Positions 22,775 to 34,661 of a stretch of 64,000 nucleotides of DNA are shown here, one piece after another (within the stretch, counting starts at the first letter, position 1; each line of letters opens with the position of its first letter). Origin of the DNA: Amaurobius ferox. Taxonomy: Eukaryota; Arthropoda; Arachnida; Araneae; Amaurobiidae. Position numbers and translations under genes: made by a program. Location of the stretch: the NCBI GenBank assembly GCA_951213105.1, contig OX578146.1, positions 106,992,697-107,056,696 of the forward strand, read 5' to 3'. The notes under the pieces were generated by a model. That model was not told where the DNA came from. It was given only the letters and a program-made list of their open reading frames with translations, and did no database searches.

Positions 22775-23636
22775 AATCTGATGTGGGCAGCACATGACTT
22801 TCCTTATATAATACAATGAATTTACTACTTTTACACCAAAAATATAGCTTATTCTTATAGTATATACTTATATTCTTTACAAGATATTGAATTTTCGTCA
22901 ATTAGTCGTCATTTCTAACCATTTGGCGAGATTTTAGTTAATTTGGCGACATTTAAAAAAGTCGCTAGGTTGGCGACATTCCGCTAAATTCGTCGCCAAA
23001 ATCTCGCCAAGTGTTATGGAAGGAGAAATAAGTTATTCTTACAGCAGATAAATGACTATTGGCCTTCAAATACAAAAGTATTACTCAAAGTATTTTTTCT
23101 CATGAATAGAACGAGCTAGATCCACAAGAATGGTGTCACCAAATTTATTGCATGGTATTACATATGATAAGTGAACATGTTTCTCAATCGGAAATATTTT
23201 TTTTTTTATTTTATATGACTTTTTGTTAATTTTTTTGAAAAATGTGCAATATCTCGAGAACGGTTCATGTTAGCGTTCTAAAATGTATGTCAATCGTTTT
23301 CTAATGAAAAATTACATAAGAAATGTCTATTTGCGCAACTTTATTAGCGGTTCTGATTTTTTGATGATTTTTTCAAAATTTCACTCGAAAATTTAGGGGT
23401 GTTCTGAACATTCGATTACGTACAAAAACAATAGGCTTCCAGTGTTTATGGATTGTGATTTTTGTACCAATTTTTGTTCCAATCGGTCCATTCGTTCGTC
23501 AGTTATCGTCTCCACAGACTCACTGACACACACACACACACACACACACAGACACCACTCCAGAAATGTTTGATTCGTGATCAGGGGTGCTTGAAACGTG
23601 CTCTTCCGTCGAAAACTCGAATTCGAATTTTCGACA
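22775..23636 (+). mobile_element. R2 element, 3' end missing
   Basis: Starts TCTGATGTGGGCAGCACATG, shares AATATCTCGAGAACGGTTC and AATGAAAAATTACATAAG with the copy at 6018, and carries a CTGAACATTCGATT block. A (CA)n run sits at 23527-23551 where other copies have GACA repeats. The terminal hairpin is replaced by other sequence. A small TTGGCGA-rich palindrome (22918-23018) lies within. Confidence 0.72.
22918..23018. repeat. TTGGCGA-rich imperfect palindrome
   Basis: The left arm CCATTTGGCGAGATTTTAG and the right arm AAAATCTCGCCAAGTG are inverted relative to each other, with TTGGCGACATT units between. It is absent from the R2 copy at 6018-7147 at the corresponding place, so it may be an inserted small element. 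Confidence 0.55.
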
Positions 23637-23733
23637 GTTGCTTGTGTCTCTATCTCTAAAATTGTGAAAATTTTATAAATTGACAAAATTAAAAAAAAAA
23701 ACTTTTAATCTGCTGATAATATAAAAAGAATGA

Positions 23734-23758
23734 ATATATATATATATATATATATATA
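23734..23758. repeat. (TA)n tract at PLE boundary
   Basis: Alternating TA immediately before the PLE fragment at 23759. Confidence 0.9.
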
Positions 23759-23988
<230 letters not shown>

Positions 23989-23993
23989 TTACA

Positions 23994-24698
23994 ATGTCAG
24001 ATAAATTCCACTGCCCTTTTGAAGCCTTCAAGAGCTGGAAAGTACAAATCACTTGCCATGTAAAACAATTGATCCATCAATTTCCAATTCCAATATATAA
24101 GCATAATTACCAAGACATAATTAAAGAGATCAAGTTACTACAAGACAAATTTGTAATCACATATGTTGATAAGGCATCCAGTAATTATGCGTTTATTTGT
24201 AAAAAATATTATTTGGACAAACTTAAATTGCAACTCAGTGCCTCTATTTCATTAACTCCTTTATACACTAATATCAATGTTATCAGTAAACAAATAATAG
24301 CTTACTATAAACTTCTTAAAATAAAATACAATCTCAATTTTCCTTACTTGGTATTCATACCTAAATTCCACAAAATATCTATTTCATTTAGAACAGTCAC
24401 TATAGGATTTAATTCATATACCAATGCTGCTGACAAACAACTTCTTATCATACTAAATCAAATTTATGATTATTTTTCTACACAAAAAATACATATAATC
24501 AAAAATTGTTTAGAACTAATTAATAAAATAAAACTCATCCCTTACATACATGATGTAAAAACTTTTGATTTCAAAGACCTTTTTAATAATATAGACATTA
24601 ATGATTTATATAAAGTCATACTACATTTATATGAACAATTCACTAAAGCAAAAAACATCTCATTTCCAAAATTCAAAACTTATATATATATATATTAA
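23994..24698 (+). pseudogene. Penelope-like reverse transcriptase, N-terminal half
   Basis: A 234-residue open frame from ATG at 23994. It shows, in order, VDKASSNYAFICKKYY (residues 58-73), the FIPKFHK block with SFRTVTIGFNSYTN after it (121-144), and TFDFKDLFNNID (190-201). The last fits RT motif A with the catalytic Asp at 192. This order (DK-xx-A, PKxHK, FDxKxLF-NI) is that of Penelope-like RTs as I know them. The catalytic motif C (YxDD), the thumb and any GIY-YIG endonuclease are missing, because the frame enters a (TA)n tract at 24680 and stops. The segment starts just after another (TA)n array. The coding part is uninterrupted by stops, so decay is recent or slight. Terminal-repeat sequence lies on both sides. 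Confidence 0.78.
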
Positions 24699-24861
24699 AA
24701 AACTCATAAATACCGAAGGAAACTAAAAGAGTTAAGTATACTTAGTATGAAAAGTTAGAAATACTAAAAGAATTAAAGTAATAAAATAAGACGATGTAAA
24801 ATACATTTAATTATTGCGTAAATGCAGCTTATAAATAAAATGATTTTAATAATAAAAATAT

Positions 24862-25497
24862 AATATGGAAATCCAATGATAGATTAGAGATAAATTGTAA
24901 CGCATATAACCATAACTTAAATATGCTAACAACGTAAAAAGATGTAAAAACTTGAGATTCATCAATTAAGAGGAAAATAAAATGCATATATCTAGCCATC
25001 AAGCTAAATATAATCAACATAAATCAATGGTGAGATTTCGAAAATTGGAAAACAATATATAACCAAGCATTAAAGCCATACACGTGAAAAAGCACTAGGC
25101 TTAAAAAGTAATTAATTTTGAACAAGTTCGTCTTCAGGTCCAAGTATCTATTCAAAATGAACAAAATAAGCTTGTTTCTGAAGACGGAGATAGATAATAT
25201 CGATAAACTCCGTTTACTTGGGCTACAAGCTAAAAGATTGAAAAATAAAATAGGAATATAAAAGTATACCTGAGAAAATTCTGCACATGTCCACATGTGT
25301 ATGTAATGAGCAACGAGCAATAAATGACGATACTACTGCTGCCATTCGCAGGAGATAAAAGTGGAGATCAACTGTTGCCAATCGTGAGTTATACATGTAT
25401 TGCAAAAAGGTAATGAAATGTGATAAATTCACCAGTAAAAGTTACGTAATAAAGGGGCGTGTAATATAAAAGAATACAATATGCAAGTAATTAAAGA
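24862..25497 (+). mobile_element. PLE terminal repeat (3' side), copy P2
   Basis: Aligns along its length with 33351-33897 and in part with 1-349: CCAATGATAGATTAGAG, ATCATCAATTAAGAGG-like, TACACGTGAAAAAGCACTAG, AAATGAACAAAA, GTTGCCAATCGTGAG and CAGTAAAAGTTAC. It ends at (TA)n, 25498-25513. It lies downstream of the RT fragment, as a Penelope element with repeated termini would have it. Confidence 0.7.
25138..25231 (+). other. Conserved pseudoknot-capable RNA motif, copy P2
   Basis: Stems: 25138-25145 with 25216-25223 (GTCCAAGT/ACTTGGGC, one G-U), 25169-25175 with 25225-25231 (AGCTTGT/ACAAGCT), 25182-25189 with 25208-25215 (AGACGGAG/CTCCGTTT, one G-U). Confidence 0.65.
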
Positions 25498-25513
25498 TAT
25501 ATATATATATATA

Positions 25514-26504
25514 CCTATTTATTTTTTTTTTAATTGTCTGTCATATATTACTACTATATATTTGCATGTGTTGTTTTTAGCAATAACAAAATTTTAATAA
25601 TTTGTTTTATCACTGAGAAGCAATATTAAAGTGTTTATTACTACCAACAGTTTCGTTTAGAATATTGTATGCATAAAATAATGATTTTTTTTATAGTTTT
25701 AGAGTCATTATTATTTTTTATAGTTTTGAAATATATTGCAAAGATGAAGAAATATACTGACAGGAAGACCAAATGAAAAAACAAACAAAAATTTTTGGAG
25801 GGCCAAATACTTTTATTCATTATCCTTTCTTCAAAATCCATTTAATTTTTTTTTTTTTTTAATATTTAGAATTGAAAACAATGATAAATACCGCCTAAAT
25901 CGTTTGAATGTTCATTGAAAAGATTTAAAACAGCTTCCACCATATTTTCATATTCCCTTGGTTAAACTGTGAGGAAGTGATTCTCAAAAGAGAAGGATGT
26001 CCATCAGTAAGTTGGTTCCTAAGATCACTTTTCTTTGTTTCGTGATTGAAAACATAGAAACGATCGCATGAGAATGTAAACACTGCCATATATTTTTAGG
26101 CACGATTTGGGAAGTTCAGAAATGTTGATTTTGGCATGACTTCATAAATATCAAAGCTTTGCTGTGTGGGGCGTATTGAACAAACAAATTGACAAAGGCT
26201 GTATTTGGCAAGCGAGCCGAAGATTGCGTATTTATGTTTTATTGTGATGATGATATATTTTGCTACAAAAAAGCTGCTGTACAATTACAAAATTGTTATT
26301 ATTTAATATTTATATAAATAAAAGTGTGAGTTGTGCTGCTGTCTGTTTATTATCTCCGTAAGGGAGAGCACATTTCTTTCCTTTCTGTGAGAATTATTAT
26401 AAAATTAAAAAATCAAATATTAAAAGCTCACCGCGAATTGTGAGTAAAATTTCTTTACATTATATATTCAGTACAAAGAATGGTTATACAGCTGGTATAC
26501 AATA
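25514..26504. other. Unassigned AT-rich sequence
   Basis: T and A runs, no recognisable repeat or gene. Confidence 0.55.
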
Positions 26505-27169
26505 AAAAAAAATGCAATGTGGGTAGCACATGAGTTTTCCTACAGACTCAAATCCGTTTTTCTCTTTTTATTTTTTTAATAATTCATCAAACTGAGTATA
26601 ATTGTATAAAATAACACGCATAATTATTTGAAATGACACAGAATTTGCACTTTTATTTTAATTTTCGTTTTTATTTGGTAACTGGGCGTATTTTCAAAGG
26701 CGGCGTATATAGCAAAAATGCTATAAAACAAAAATGTCTCCAAAACGGCTACTTCTAGAGTAATGGGGTTGGATTTATTTTTCTCATCATCGAAAATTAC
26801 GTATAAAACAAGCATTTAATGGATACATTTGAGCATACGTAATCTTTTATTTTAGATTTTGACGATTTTTGCGGGCCATTTCGCAAGGAAGGGCAGCTTC
26901 TTTTTTCCTGAATCGTACCAAAATCTAATCAGCACCAGGGTCACCCACAAATGACTTAGAATTTTACGAAATTTGGTCAATTAGGTTTTGAGTTAGAGTG
27001 GATACGTACTTTGCGCAGACAGACACAAACACAGACGTCACGCTAAAAATATTTTTTTCGTGTTCTAGAGGTTCCAAAGTGTGTAGATCCGTCAAAAACT
27101 CGAATTGCGATTTTCGACACGATTCCAATACTTTCCCGATACGTTACCATGTATTGTAAGGAAAATGAA
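26505..27169 (+). mobile_element. R2 element (subfamily of 49360-50166)
   Basis: GTGGGTAGCACATGAG, GGTAACTGGGCGTATTTTC, AGTAATGGGGTTGG, TTTTTGCGGGCCATTTCGC, GACGTCACGCTAAAAAT, GTGTAGATCCGTC, then the terminal hairpin ACGTTACCATGTATTGTAAG. The GACA run is eroded to CAGACAGACACAAACACAG. Confidence 0.8.
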
Positions 27170-27932
27170 AAGGAGGGACTACAGGAATCCAGGACTATAC
27201 AGAAAAAGACACTAGAGACAAATATTTCTACATCCGGTCGGTAAATATGAACTAAATATTTCTGCAGCAGGCGGCAGTAACTGAAAGGATCGGAAGCTAC
27301 TGGTCAAAGTGGGAGGTCGTATTCGTATTCTTCTGCTAGATTGTACAATTCAAGAATGCTTCGGTGTCGCTTTCGCTCATCCAGCTTCAACTCACAGGAA
27401 ATGCTGCGGCGTGATAGAACCAACCCAGGTTATAACTCCTTTGATTATATTGCGAATTCGGATATAACGCGGGTGTAAGAATGTCTCCCTTTCTAACCTA
27501 TTGGTCCCGCAGACGATTTGCCCACCTCACCATTCCATTGTCCCAGAATGATACCTGTGCGACATGAAACATTACCACTCAGTGAGGGGGGGGGGGCATC
27601 TCCTTTGGGCTCAGATATAGGGATTTTTAGTAGGGATTACACCGGAACATACAAGGAAATCTCGAAATCTCGAAAACTAAACACTCGTTTTCTTAAAACA
27701 AAAATAAAAGCAAGATGAAATACAGTGAATTCTCGTAAGACGGTATACGTTTAAGATGGATTTCTTGTTATTACGTACAAATAGAACCTAATTTTTGTCG
27801 CCCCGCCGTCAAATAGTCTCTATAAAAGGGGGGGGGGGGATTCTCCAAAAAAATTCGAACAGAAAAGAAAACCCTTCATATATAAAACTTAAAATGACAA
27901 AATTTATGGCTACTACTGTAATGACTGAAAAG
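27170..27932. other. Unassigned; two G homopolymers
   Basis: 11 G at 27586-27596 and 12 G at 27828-27839. No gene recognised. Confidence 0.5.
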
Positions 27933-28186
27933 CATTTACACTACTGTTTGTAGGTATAGTAATGCATGTGTTATGTAATTGCAACCTTTCTATTTAAAAA
28001 ATTAATTAAAATCAAACATTTACACTACTGTTTGTAAGTATAGTAATGCATGTGTTATGTAATTGCAGCCTTTCTACTTAAAATATTAATTAAAATCAGG
28101 CATTTACACTACTGTTTGTAGGTATAGTAATGCATGTGCTATGTAATTGCAGCTTTTTTCTACTTAAAAAATTAATTAAAATCAGT
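27933..28186 (+). repeat. 84-bp minisatellite, three copies
   Basis: Units start CATTTACACTACTGTTTGTA at 27933, 28017 and 28101, with few differences between them. All end near AATTAATTAAAATCA. Confidence 0.95.
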
Positions 28187-28495
28187 AGAATACTGACTTT
28201 TGAATTCCGTAACCATTTTGTATAGTTAGTAAGAACAGTCAACTAAATAGTACGTAAGAACATACAACAGTCTAAACAGTATATACATAAGACAGTCAAC
28301 TAAATAGTACATAAGAACACACATTTAGAACACAATGAAACAGACAACTATCTTTTAACATTGACTTTTATGAGTAGAATTTATATGTGATTCTAGGAAA
28401 TCTTTTGACTTGCAAAGCCTAAAAGAAAGTAATGGATTTTTCCCAACTTTGACTTCACAGTAAGGAAATCTCTAAGGATGTTTTTTACAGTGTGT
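28187..28495. other. Unassigned; short GTCAACTAAATAGTA repeat
   Basis: Two copies of AGTCAACTAAATAGTAC with AAGAACA neighbours (about 28228-28320). Otherwise nothing recognised. Confidence 0.5.
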
Positions 28496-28503
28496 ATGTA
28501 GTG

Positions 28504-28723
28504 CAGAGATTCTCAAATGATGTGCCGCGAAATTGTGTAAGCTGTGTCGCGAGAAAAAAAAAATTTGTTTTATCAAAATGGGAAAATATGAGGAAATATA
28601 TAATAGGTAATGTACGGGAAATGGTAATGTAAATACGGGAATAGGTAATGTAAATATATAATAGGAATGTAGTGTGACCTAATATCCCACAGTCGCGAGT
28701 TTCAAAAGTTTTAAGAATTACTG
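28504..28723. mobile_element. Possible hAT-type MITE
   Basis: Ends CAGAGATTCTCAAATG and, inverted, CAGTAATTCTTAAAAC, with subterminal CGCGA motifs on both sides. CAGnnnTTCTCAAA ends are common in hAT elements. The flanks TATGTAGTG and GATATAGTG are similar but not an exact 8-bp duplication. Confidence 0.5.
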
Positions 28724-29280
28724 GATATAGTGTAATGCAGGGAAGAACTTAGGAAACGTGAAAGTATCAAATACTGCTTCAAAAATTATTTTCTTTAACT
28801 TTTATAAATGACTCGCATTAAAAATGGGTGAAAATTGTGGACGCATTTTAAAGCTCTATTTCTGTATACAGTTATAATACACGGTATCTCTTTCACTGTT
28901 TTAAATATATACGTAATAAAAAATAACTTTTTCAGTCACCAGTTATTATTTACGGGGAGGTCTGGGTTATTTGACTCTGGCGATCAATTTGTCGGCAGCT
29001 TTAATGGAATGTAGCTAACTTTGACACTTTTGGTGAGTTTGAGAAATTTCGAGAATCTAATGGATTGGTCAAGAATTTCAAGAGTTACTTTGTTTTTTCA
29101 AGGTCCTTCCTAGGTCTTTTTGCATCTGTGCGAGACTTTGCTAGGTAGCTAAAAATTATTAAGTGCATATGGTTCTTGTTTACACGTATTGCTGCTTTGA
29201 CTGTAGCCTTAATTATCCTCATCTCTGAACTATCTTTGTATCCTGAAAATACTCCCTGAATCCAGAGACAAATATTTCTA
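28724..29280. other. Unassigned sequence
   Basis: No feature recognised. Confidence 0.5.
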
Positions 29281-29770
29281 ATCTCATACTATAGAATATA
29301 GATAGTATCGAGAAAGTATAGTTTTCACGAAAACTTTCGAGTCTGAGATTTTGATGCCAATATATGTTTTAGGACTATTCTTAAAGTGCTATCTGTCTGT
29401 GAATTATTTGTTGTGTTCACGATATCTGCCACAAATATTAATGAATGTTTACGAAACTTTTTATACAGTTTTGTTAACAAAGAATCTACTACTAGATATA
29501 AATGTTTGAAATTCGAGCGAAAACGTCGAAATTTATTCGAAATGTTATATTTTATTAATATGGCAACCTAGGTCAAAACTTGACATATGCATCGAAGGGA
29601 TTATTTATCGCTCAATGGATCATCATTGTAGTGAGAAATAGCTGCGATGCAATTATTTTTTGGGTCGTGACATCATTATCCCCGAGTTAATCCCTCCCCC
29701 TCGAGGAGGTCATAGACATATACATTACGTCTATGGAGGAGATACATTATCAAACTTTGTATCAATCACG
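29281..29770 (+). mobile_element. R3 element, uninterrupted copy
   Basis: Aligns with 8818-9039 and then 10349-10640 without the 1.3 kb R1 in between. It is the natural empty-site counterpart for that insertion. Confidence 0.75.
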
Positions 29771-29784
29771 GGTTACTGGGTGCA

Positions 29785-29835
29785 CGTACGTCACAATGTG
29801 ACGTCATGGTTGTTTATGTCGCCATGTTGGACGAA
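29785..29835. promoter_or_regulatory. CRE/YY1-like cluster
   Basis: A consensus cAMP-response element TGACGTCA at 29799-29806 sits in the near-palindrome ACGTCACAATGTGACGT. CGCCATGTTGG follows about 15 bp later, and its reverse complement contains AACATGGCG, close to a YY1 site. No gene start can be tied to it. Confidence 0.3.
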
Positions 29836-32800
29836 ATTAACGCCGACGTGGTACTCGATTCAGCCAGAATATTGTTTTCAAATACTATAAAAAATATGGA
29901 TGTATACCTTCAATAAAGGTAATTGTCTATTTTCCCCCTTTACATTTCTATATTGTAGCGCACAACAATTTATAATCATTGTGTAATAAAATATGCAATT
30001 GTACTAATAGAACCTTTGAACAGTACGAAAAGCATACTGTAACATGAGACGGCAAAGTGGCCTGCCTTTCCGTTCAAGATGGCTGACAGGAAGTACATTT
30101 TCTGATAGTAATGTTACGTGAAACTGATCGATTTCTTCCTGTATTCCATAGTAGCTCTGGATTAACGCAAGAGATCAAAAGCAAAAAATATTTTACTATT
30201 TTCAATATTATTCTGTCATGTATCTTAGGGACATAGACAAATTGATCAATATCCAATTTTATCCCACTTGGCGAAAATTTTGATATAATATCGCCAATGT
30301 GACGACTTTTGGGAAATGTCGCCTAATTGAGTGTAATATCAATAAATGAGTGTTTACAAATCTAATTTCATAACCTACAATGATTCCAGTTTTCGGACAG
30401 CAGAAAGTGATCATTGACTGGGCATTTTTCTTCCATTTTGTTCCTGGCTGATATAAATAAGCGATCCCTTTCAACGCTCACGATTTCTTAAGCAAATAAG
30501 GTTCTGAAAAGGGGTCAGCACCTTCATTGCTCTCTCCTTTTCTCTACTTTAACTAACTCGAGATCGCGCCCGAGATAGTTTTATCTGCCGCAAGAAGACG
30601 AATGGTGTGCAATGTTCATGCGCTGTTTGATGATGATTCTTAGGAAAGAAAGAGTCTGCGTGATACTTTCGTTGATGGATGTGCACACCTTTAACGGTTT
30701 GTGGGCATTGCGGCAGAGGAAATGCTGGCTCGGATTCTATTTGCACTCTGGAAATCGTGAAAGCGGTGCCCTGATTTTGGTTTCAGGAGGAAAACAATTT
30801 ATAGCTGGGAAGTGTTTTCTAATTAAAATTTTAACGAGATAAATTGTACCTGGGAAGAAAAAGCCTGTATTGTTTATTGTTTCCTTCATATATCTATTTG
30901 TTCTCATTCGACAAAAATTATAGAAAATTGTTCGATCGTAGATCGTACCAAATGGTGTCAATATTTTACAAAATTCATAGTTATGTTCAATGTGAAAGAA
31001 ATATAGTGTGTGCAATGTGTATGAAACTAAGCAAAATGTATATAGAGGGTGTTTTAAAGAAACTGATACGGATTATAACTTTTGAAACGTTTGTGCTATG
31101 ATACATACACTTCCAATTGGAAAATTATTTTGAATAGTAAGAAAATTTTGTCTAAAACATTTTCTAAACTGGGGGAGGTGTTTGCATAAACATACGAAAT
31201 CTAATTTTCCTACTGTCCTATCAGAATAAAATGTCCAATGACTCGAAAAACATTTATAAACTTTAATGTAATAATTAATTATCTGGTTTGGCATATAAAA
31301 GTGCAGGGAATAAAACAAAATTTCTGATTTACACCCATCAACCATGCTCTTACCAAACAATTTTTGAAAGAATTTAGGGACCCTCCCCAAATTAGGTGCA
31401 CTTTGTGTACTAGTTTTTGCCACAAACCACTATTCAATGGACATACGAACCACCCAAAATTGTCTCATTAATATCATCACAAGTTTTTCCCGCGGAAAAA
31501 AACTTACGCGGAAGTTCCACGGGATCACCATTTAGAACCGTCACTTCTTTGTTAATGGACTCCAGATTTTATGCAAATTTTTTAAGTGATCGGACTTTCT
31601 TCGCTAAGTGGGCTGTATGAAGCTAAGGGGGCTACATAAATTCATGACTGTAAAACCCCCATTTGGTTGATGACACAGTCTTCCGAGATTCTAGATTCGT
31701 CTATATTTGGTTCTGCGTCAAACAGCCGGCAAGGTTCTTAACTTCGTATCACACCAATAAAATATTTCTCTCGGTAAATAAAAAATATCTGAAAACAAAT
31801 AACTACGCCAGAACTTACTGGTATTTTCCTGCAGTCCGAGGCACACCACTCCACTAATTAGATCAATGCAGCACATCACGAGCATAAAAAGTCCCCGCAT
31901 TTTCAGGACAGAAGAACAAGCATGGAACTTACCTAAAAATAAAAGACGAGACATAACTCAGTAAAAGCCCGATAAAAGAATATCTCAAAACATTGTCCCA
32001 TAAACTAAGCTAGCAGACCCCGAGGCGGGACACCAAATCGCAAAATAAACCCGGCTAATGAGAGGCACCCCTAAATTCATTATCAGCTCATTACGACTCA
32101 CTTGCCCCCTCTTTCGATCCCCAAAAATAAAACTATGGACCTCTACAGTTGTGCAACCCTGAGAAAGAAAGACGACAGATTTATTAGACAATTTCTGCAG
32201 CAGCAGTTTGTCTTCCTGTTGGTTACCAGATCACGCGCGACCAGACGAAGGTCCCAATATCTCTACATCGAGGGACCCGTGGAAGAATTACGGCTGGGGT
32301 CCCGGTTTTTATGGGACCCGGGTAAGATACAAGTTGAACTTATGGTCGGTGTCATAAGAAGACAGCATTGCTCTTCGTTCTCAGAAGATTACGATTTTGC
32401 ACAGAAGGCCCGTCATCTTTTCCAAGAGACTGAAGACAGGAAGGTGGGTCGGACTGTGAAATATACCCGGCACTGAATCAGATAGGGGAACATCGTTAAA
32501 AGAAATCCCTCGTGATCTCTGTTGGAGCTTTTTATAACAATAACCTACTTTGCTGGATTAATGTGATCTGATAAATTACACATATTGAAAAGTTCTTATT
32601 CGAAGAATTTAATGCGCTTGTGTTCATAAGTCGGATTTCCGAGGGGGCTAATACTAGGGAGCTAATAGTAGTGGGGCTAATAGTAGGACAGACATATTGA
32701 TTATTTTTTGATCTGAAATTAAATACGTTCTCGATTATCAGTACAAACCACTTTCAGGAATATGCTACACTTATATACCAGACGACACAATACTTTTTTC

Positions 32801-33160
32801 GGACGTCCTTTTTTCGTCCTGGGATGGTGAAGATCTATTAGAAATATCATTAAATAATGCCATGGAAAATTTACTCGGAATTATAACCTACGAAAATCTT
32901 TAACAAGGTAGTCGCAAATTAGATGTATTGATGATTGGTTTTCTATTAACCTCTTCCGGACTTCATTAAATAAATTTAGATAGTTACATATTTGATTTTT
33001 AAGGTGATTTAATATTAATATATTTAAAAATATTTATAAATGTTTGAAAAATTAATTTACATTTCTGTCTGTATTTTAATTTGTCTCTATTATTTCAGTG
33101 TCTTTGTTTTTCTTTGGTTTTGGTACGAACTGAGGTAAAAAGTTGAAAAATCGCATTCTC
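29836..33160. other. Unassigned, presumed unique sequence
   Basis: Includes a TTGGCGA-type block at 30265-30340. Open frames of up to 124 codons (32102-32476 +) lie in GC-richer patches at 30560-30800 and 31950-32480. No domain, signal peptide or convincing splice context recognised. I call no gene here. Confidence 0.45.
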
Positions 33161-33196
33161 GTGAATTGTTAACATTTTAATTTGTTAACAATTCAC
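33161..33196. repeat. 36-nt inverted repeat
   Basis: GTGAATTGTTAACA and its perfect reverse complement are separated by 8 nt. Confidence 0.9.
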
Positions 33197-33283
33197 GTGT
33201 CTCATGGAGTTAGAGAAAGAAAAGAAGCTAAAATTCCAACATGGAGTAAAACCGGTCGCATCTGCGATAACAGAAGAGTAATA

Positions 33284-33348
<65 letters not shown>
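33284..33348. repeat. (CT)n(TA)n compound microsatellite
   Basis: (CT)12 is followed directly by about 40 bp of TA. It forms the left boundary of PLE copy P3. Confidence 0.97.
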
Positions 33349-33350
<2 letters not shown>

Positions 33351-33355
<5 letters not shown>

Positions 33356-33894
33356 TATGAAAATCCAATGGTAGAATAGAGAGAAGTTGTAACTCAAAAC
33401 ACCCTAACTTAAATTATGCCTACAAATTAAAAAGAAATATTAAATAGAGAATCATCAATCATGAGGAAAATAAAATGCATATTTCTAGTCACCAATCTAG
33501 AGATAATCAACAAACATCAATGGTGTGGATTCGAAAATAGGAAAACAAAAATATCCAAGCATTAACGTTATACACGTGGATAAGCACTAGGCCTAAAAAG
33601 TTGTTCACTTCGAAAAAATTATATTTCCAGTCCAAGTATCTAATTAAAATGAACACAAAATATGCTTGTTTCTGAAATAAGAGTTATATTATATCTATAA
33701 ACTCTTATTACTTGGACGACAAGCATAAAAATTGAAAAATTATATAGGAAACAAGAATACCTGAAATACACTGCAAATATGTTCTATCCATTCGAACAAT
33801 AAATGAAGAGACCAATGTTGCCAATCGTGAGAAATAAATAACAGTATTGCGAAAAGACAATAAAATGTGATATATTCTACAGTAAAAGCTACAA

Positions 33895-33897
<3 letters not shown>
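33351..33897 (+). mobile_element. PLE terminal repeat, copy P3, flanked by (TA)n on both sides
   Basis: The best preserved copy. It aligns along its length with 24862-25497. Landmarks include CCAATGGTAGAATAGAG, AATCATCAATCATGAGG, TACACGTGGATAAGCACTAG, GTTGCCAATCGTGAGAAAT and the pseudoknot motif. Right-hand (TA)n is 33901-33939. No coding sequence is attached, so it may be a solo terminal repeat. Confidence 0.7.
33630..33726 (+). other. Conserved pseudoknot-capable RNA motif, copy P3
   Basis: Three perfect 8-bp stems: 33630-33637 with 33710-33717 (GTCCAAGT/ACTTGGAC), 33662-33669 with 33719-33726 (ATGCTTGT/ACAAGCAT), 33676-33683 with 33702-33709 (AATAAGAG/CTCTTATT). The conserved linker TTCTGA lies between the second and third 5' strands. 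Confidence 0.7.

Positions 33898-33900
<3 letters not shown>

Positions 33901-33939
<39 letters not shown>
33901..33939. repeat. (TA)n microsatellite
   Basis: Pure TA of about 38 bp at the 3' boundary of PLE copy P3. Confidence 0.97.
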
Positions 33940-33941
<2 letters not shown>

Positions 33942-33959
33942 GAATTTTTATTTTACTTG

Positions 33960-34613
33960 TAATACACCTGAGATAGATCATTTATAGAAAATGTTCTGTA
34001 TAGCAAAAGTGAAAGGAAGATGGAGTGAAATGTAAATGTGATATCAAAAAGACTATGTGGCAAGCTGTTGACAGGTGAAAAAATTTTTTGTAACTACACA
34101 TTTAGATGAAAGTACTTTTATAAATCATATATGTAATGCAGGTACTTAAGGTACTAATCCCCTTGTTCCCTGCAAAAGCATACATGGGGTAAATACAAGA
34201 AATGTGTGTAAGATGAATAGTTGCAAAACAGAAACATTGTTTTGCACGATGAGTTAGGCCTCTTCTAGCTCCCAAAAATAATTTGAAATTGTATAAATTG
34301 AATAAAGTGAAAAGCATTTCCGGAACCATGTACGTTAACAAGGGCCATAAATATTTTATTAATGCGGATTCTACGTTTCTGTGTGCATTATTGTAAATAG
34401 TATTACAGAAATAATGCACATGGCCTAAGGTAGAAGAAAATATAAATTGGATCAGATATATATAAGATACCAAATAAAATAATCAAATATAATCAAATAT
34501 ACCAGCGTGTGGCTAAGTATTTATAGGAGAATACAATGTAATGCAAAGGTATAATAATATAATAAGATAAATGTATTTACACCTTGTGCTGCTATTATAT
34601 ATATATAATAATA

Positions 34614-34661
<48 letters not shown>

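Noticed and set aside
23521..23555. (CA)n tract as a CRISPR-like or regulatory array
   Set aside because: A simple microsatellite inside R2. The window is eukaryotic and has no spacer-repeat structure anywhere.
32102..32476. 124-codon plus-strand frame
   Set aside because: No motif, no clear splice sites, and it lies in a locally GC-richer patch where long frames arise by chance.
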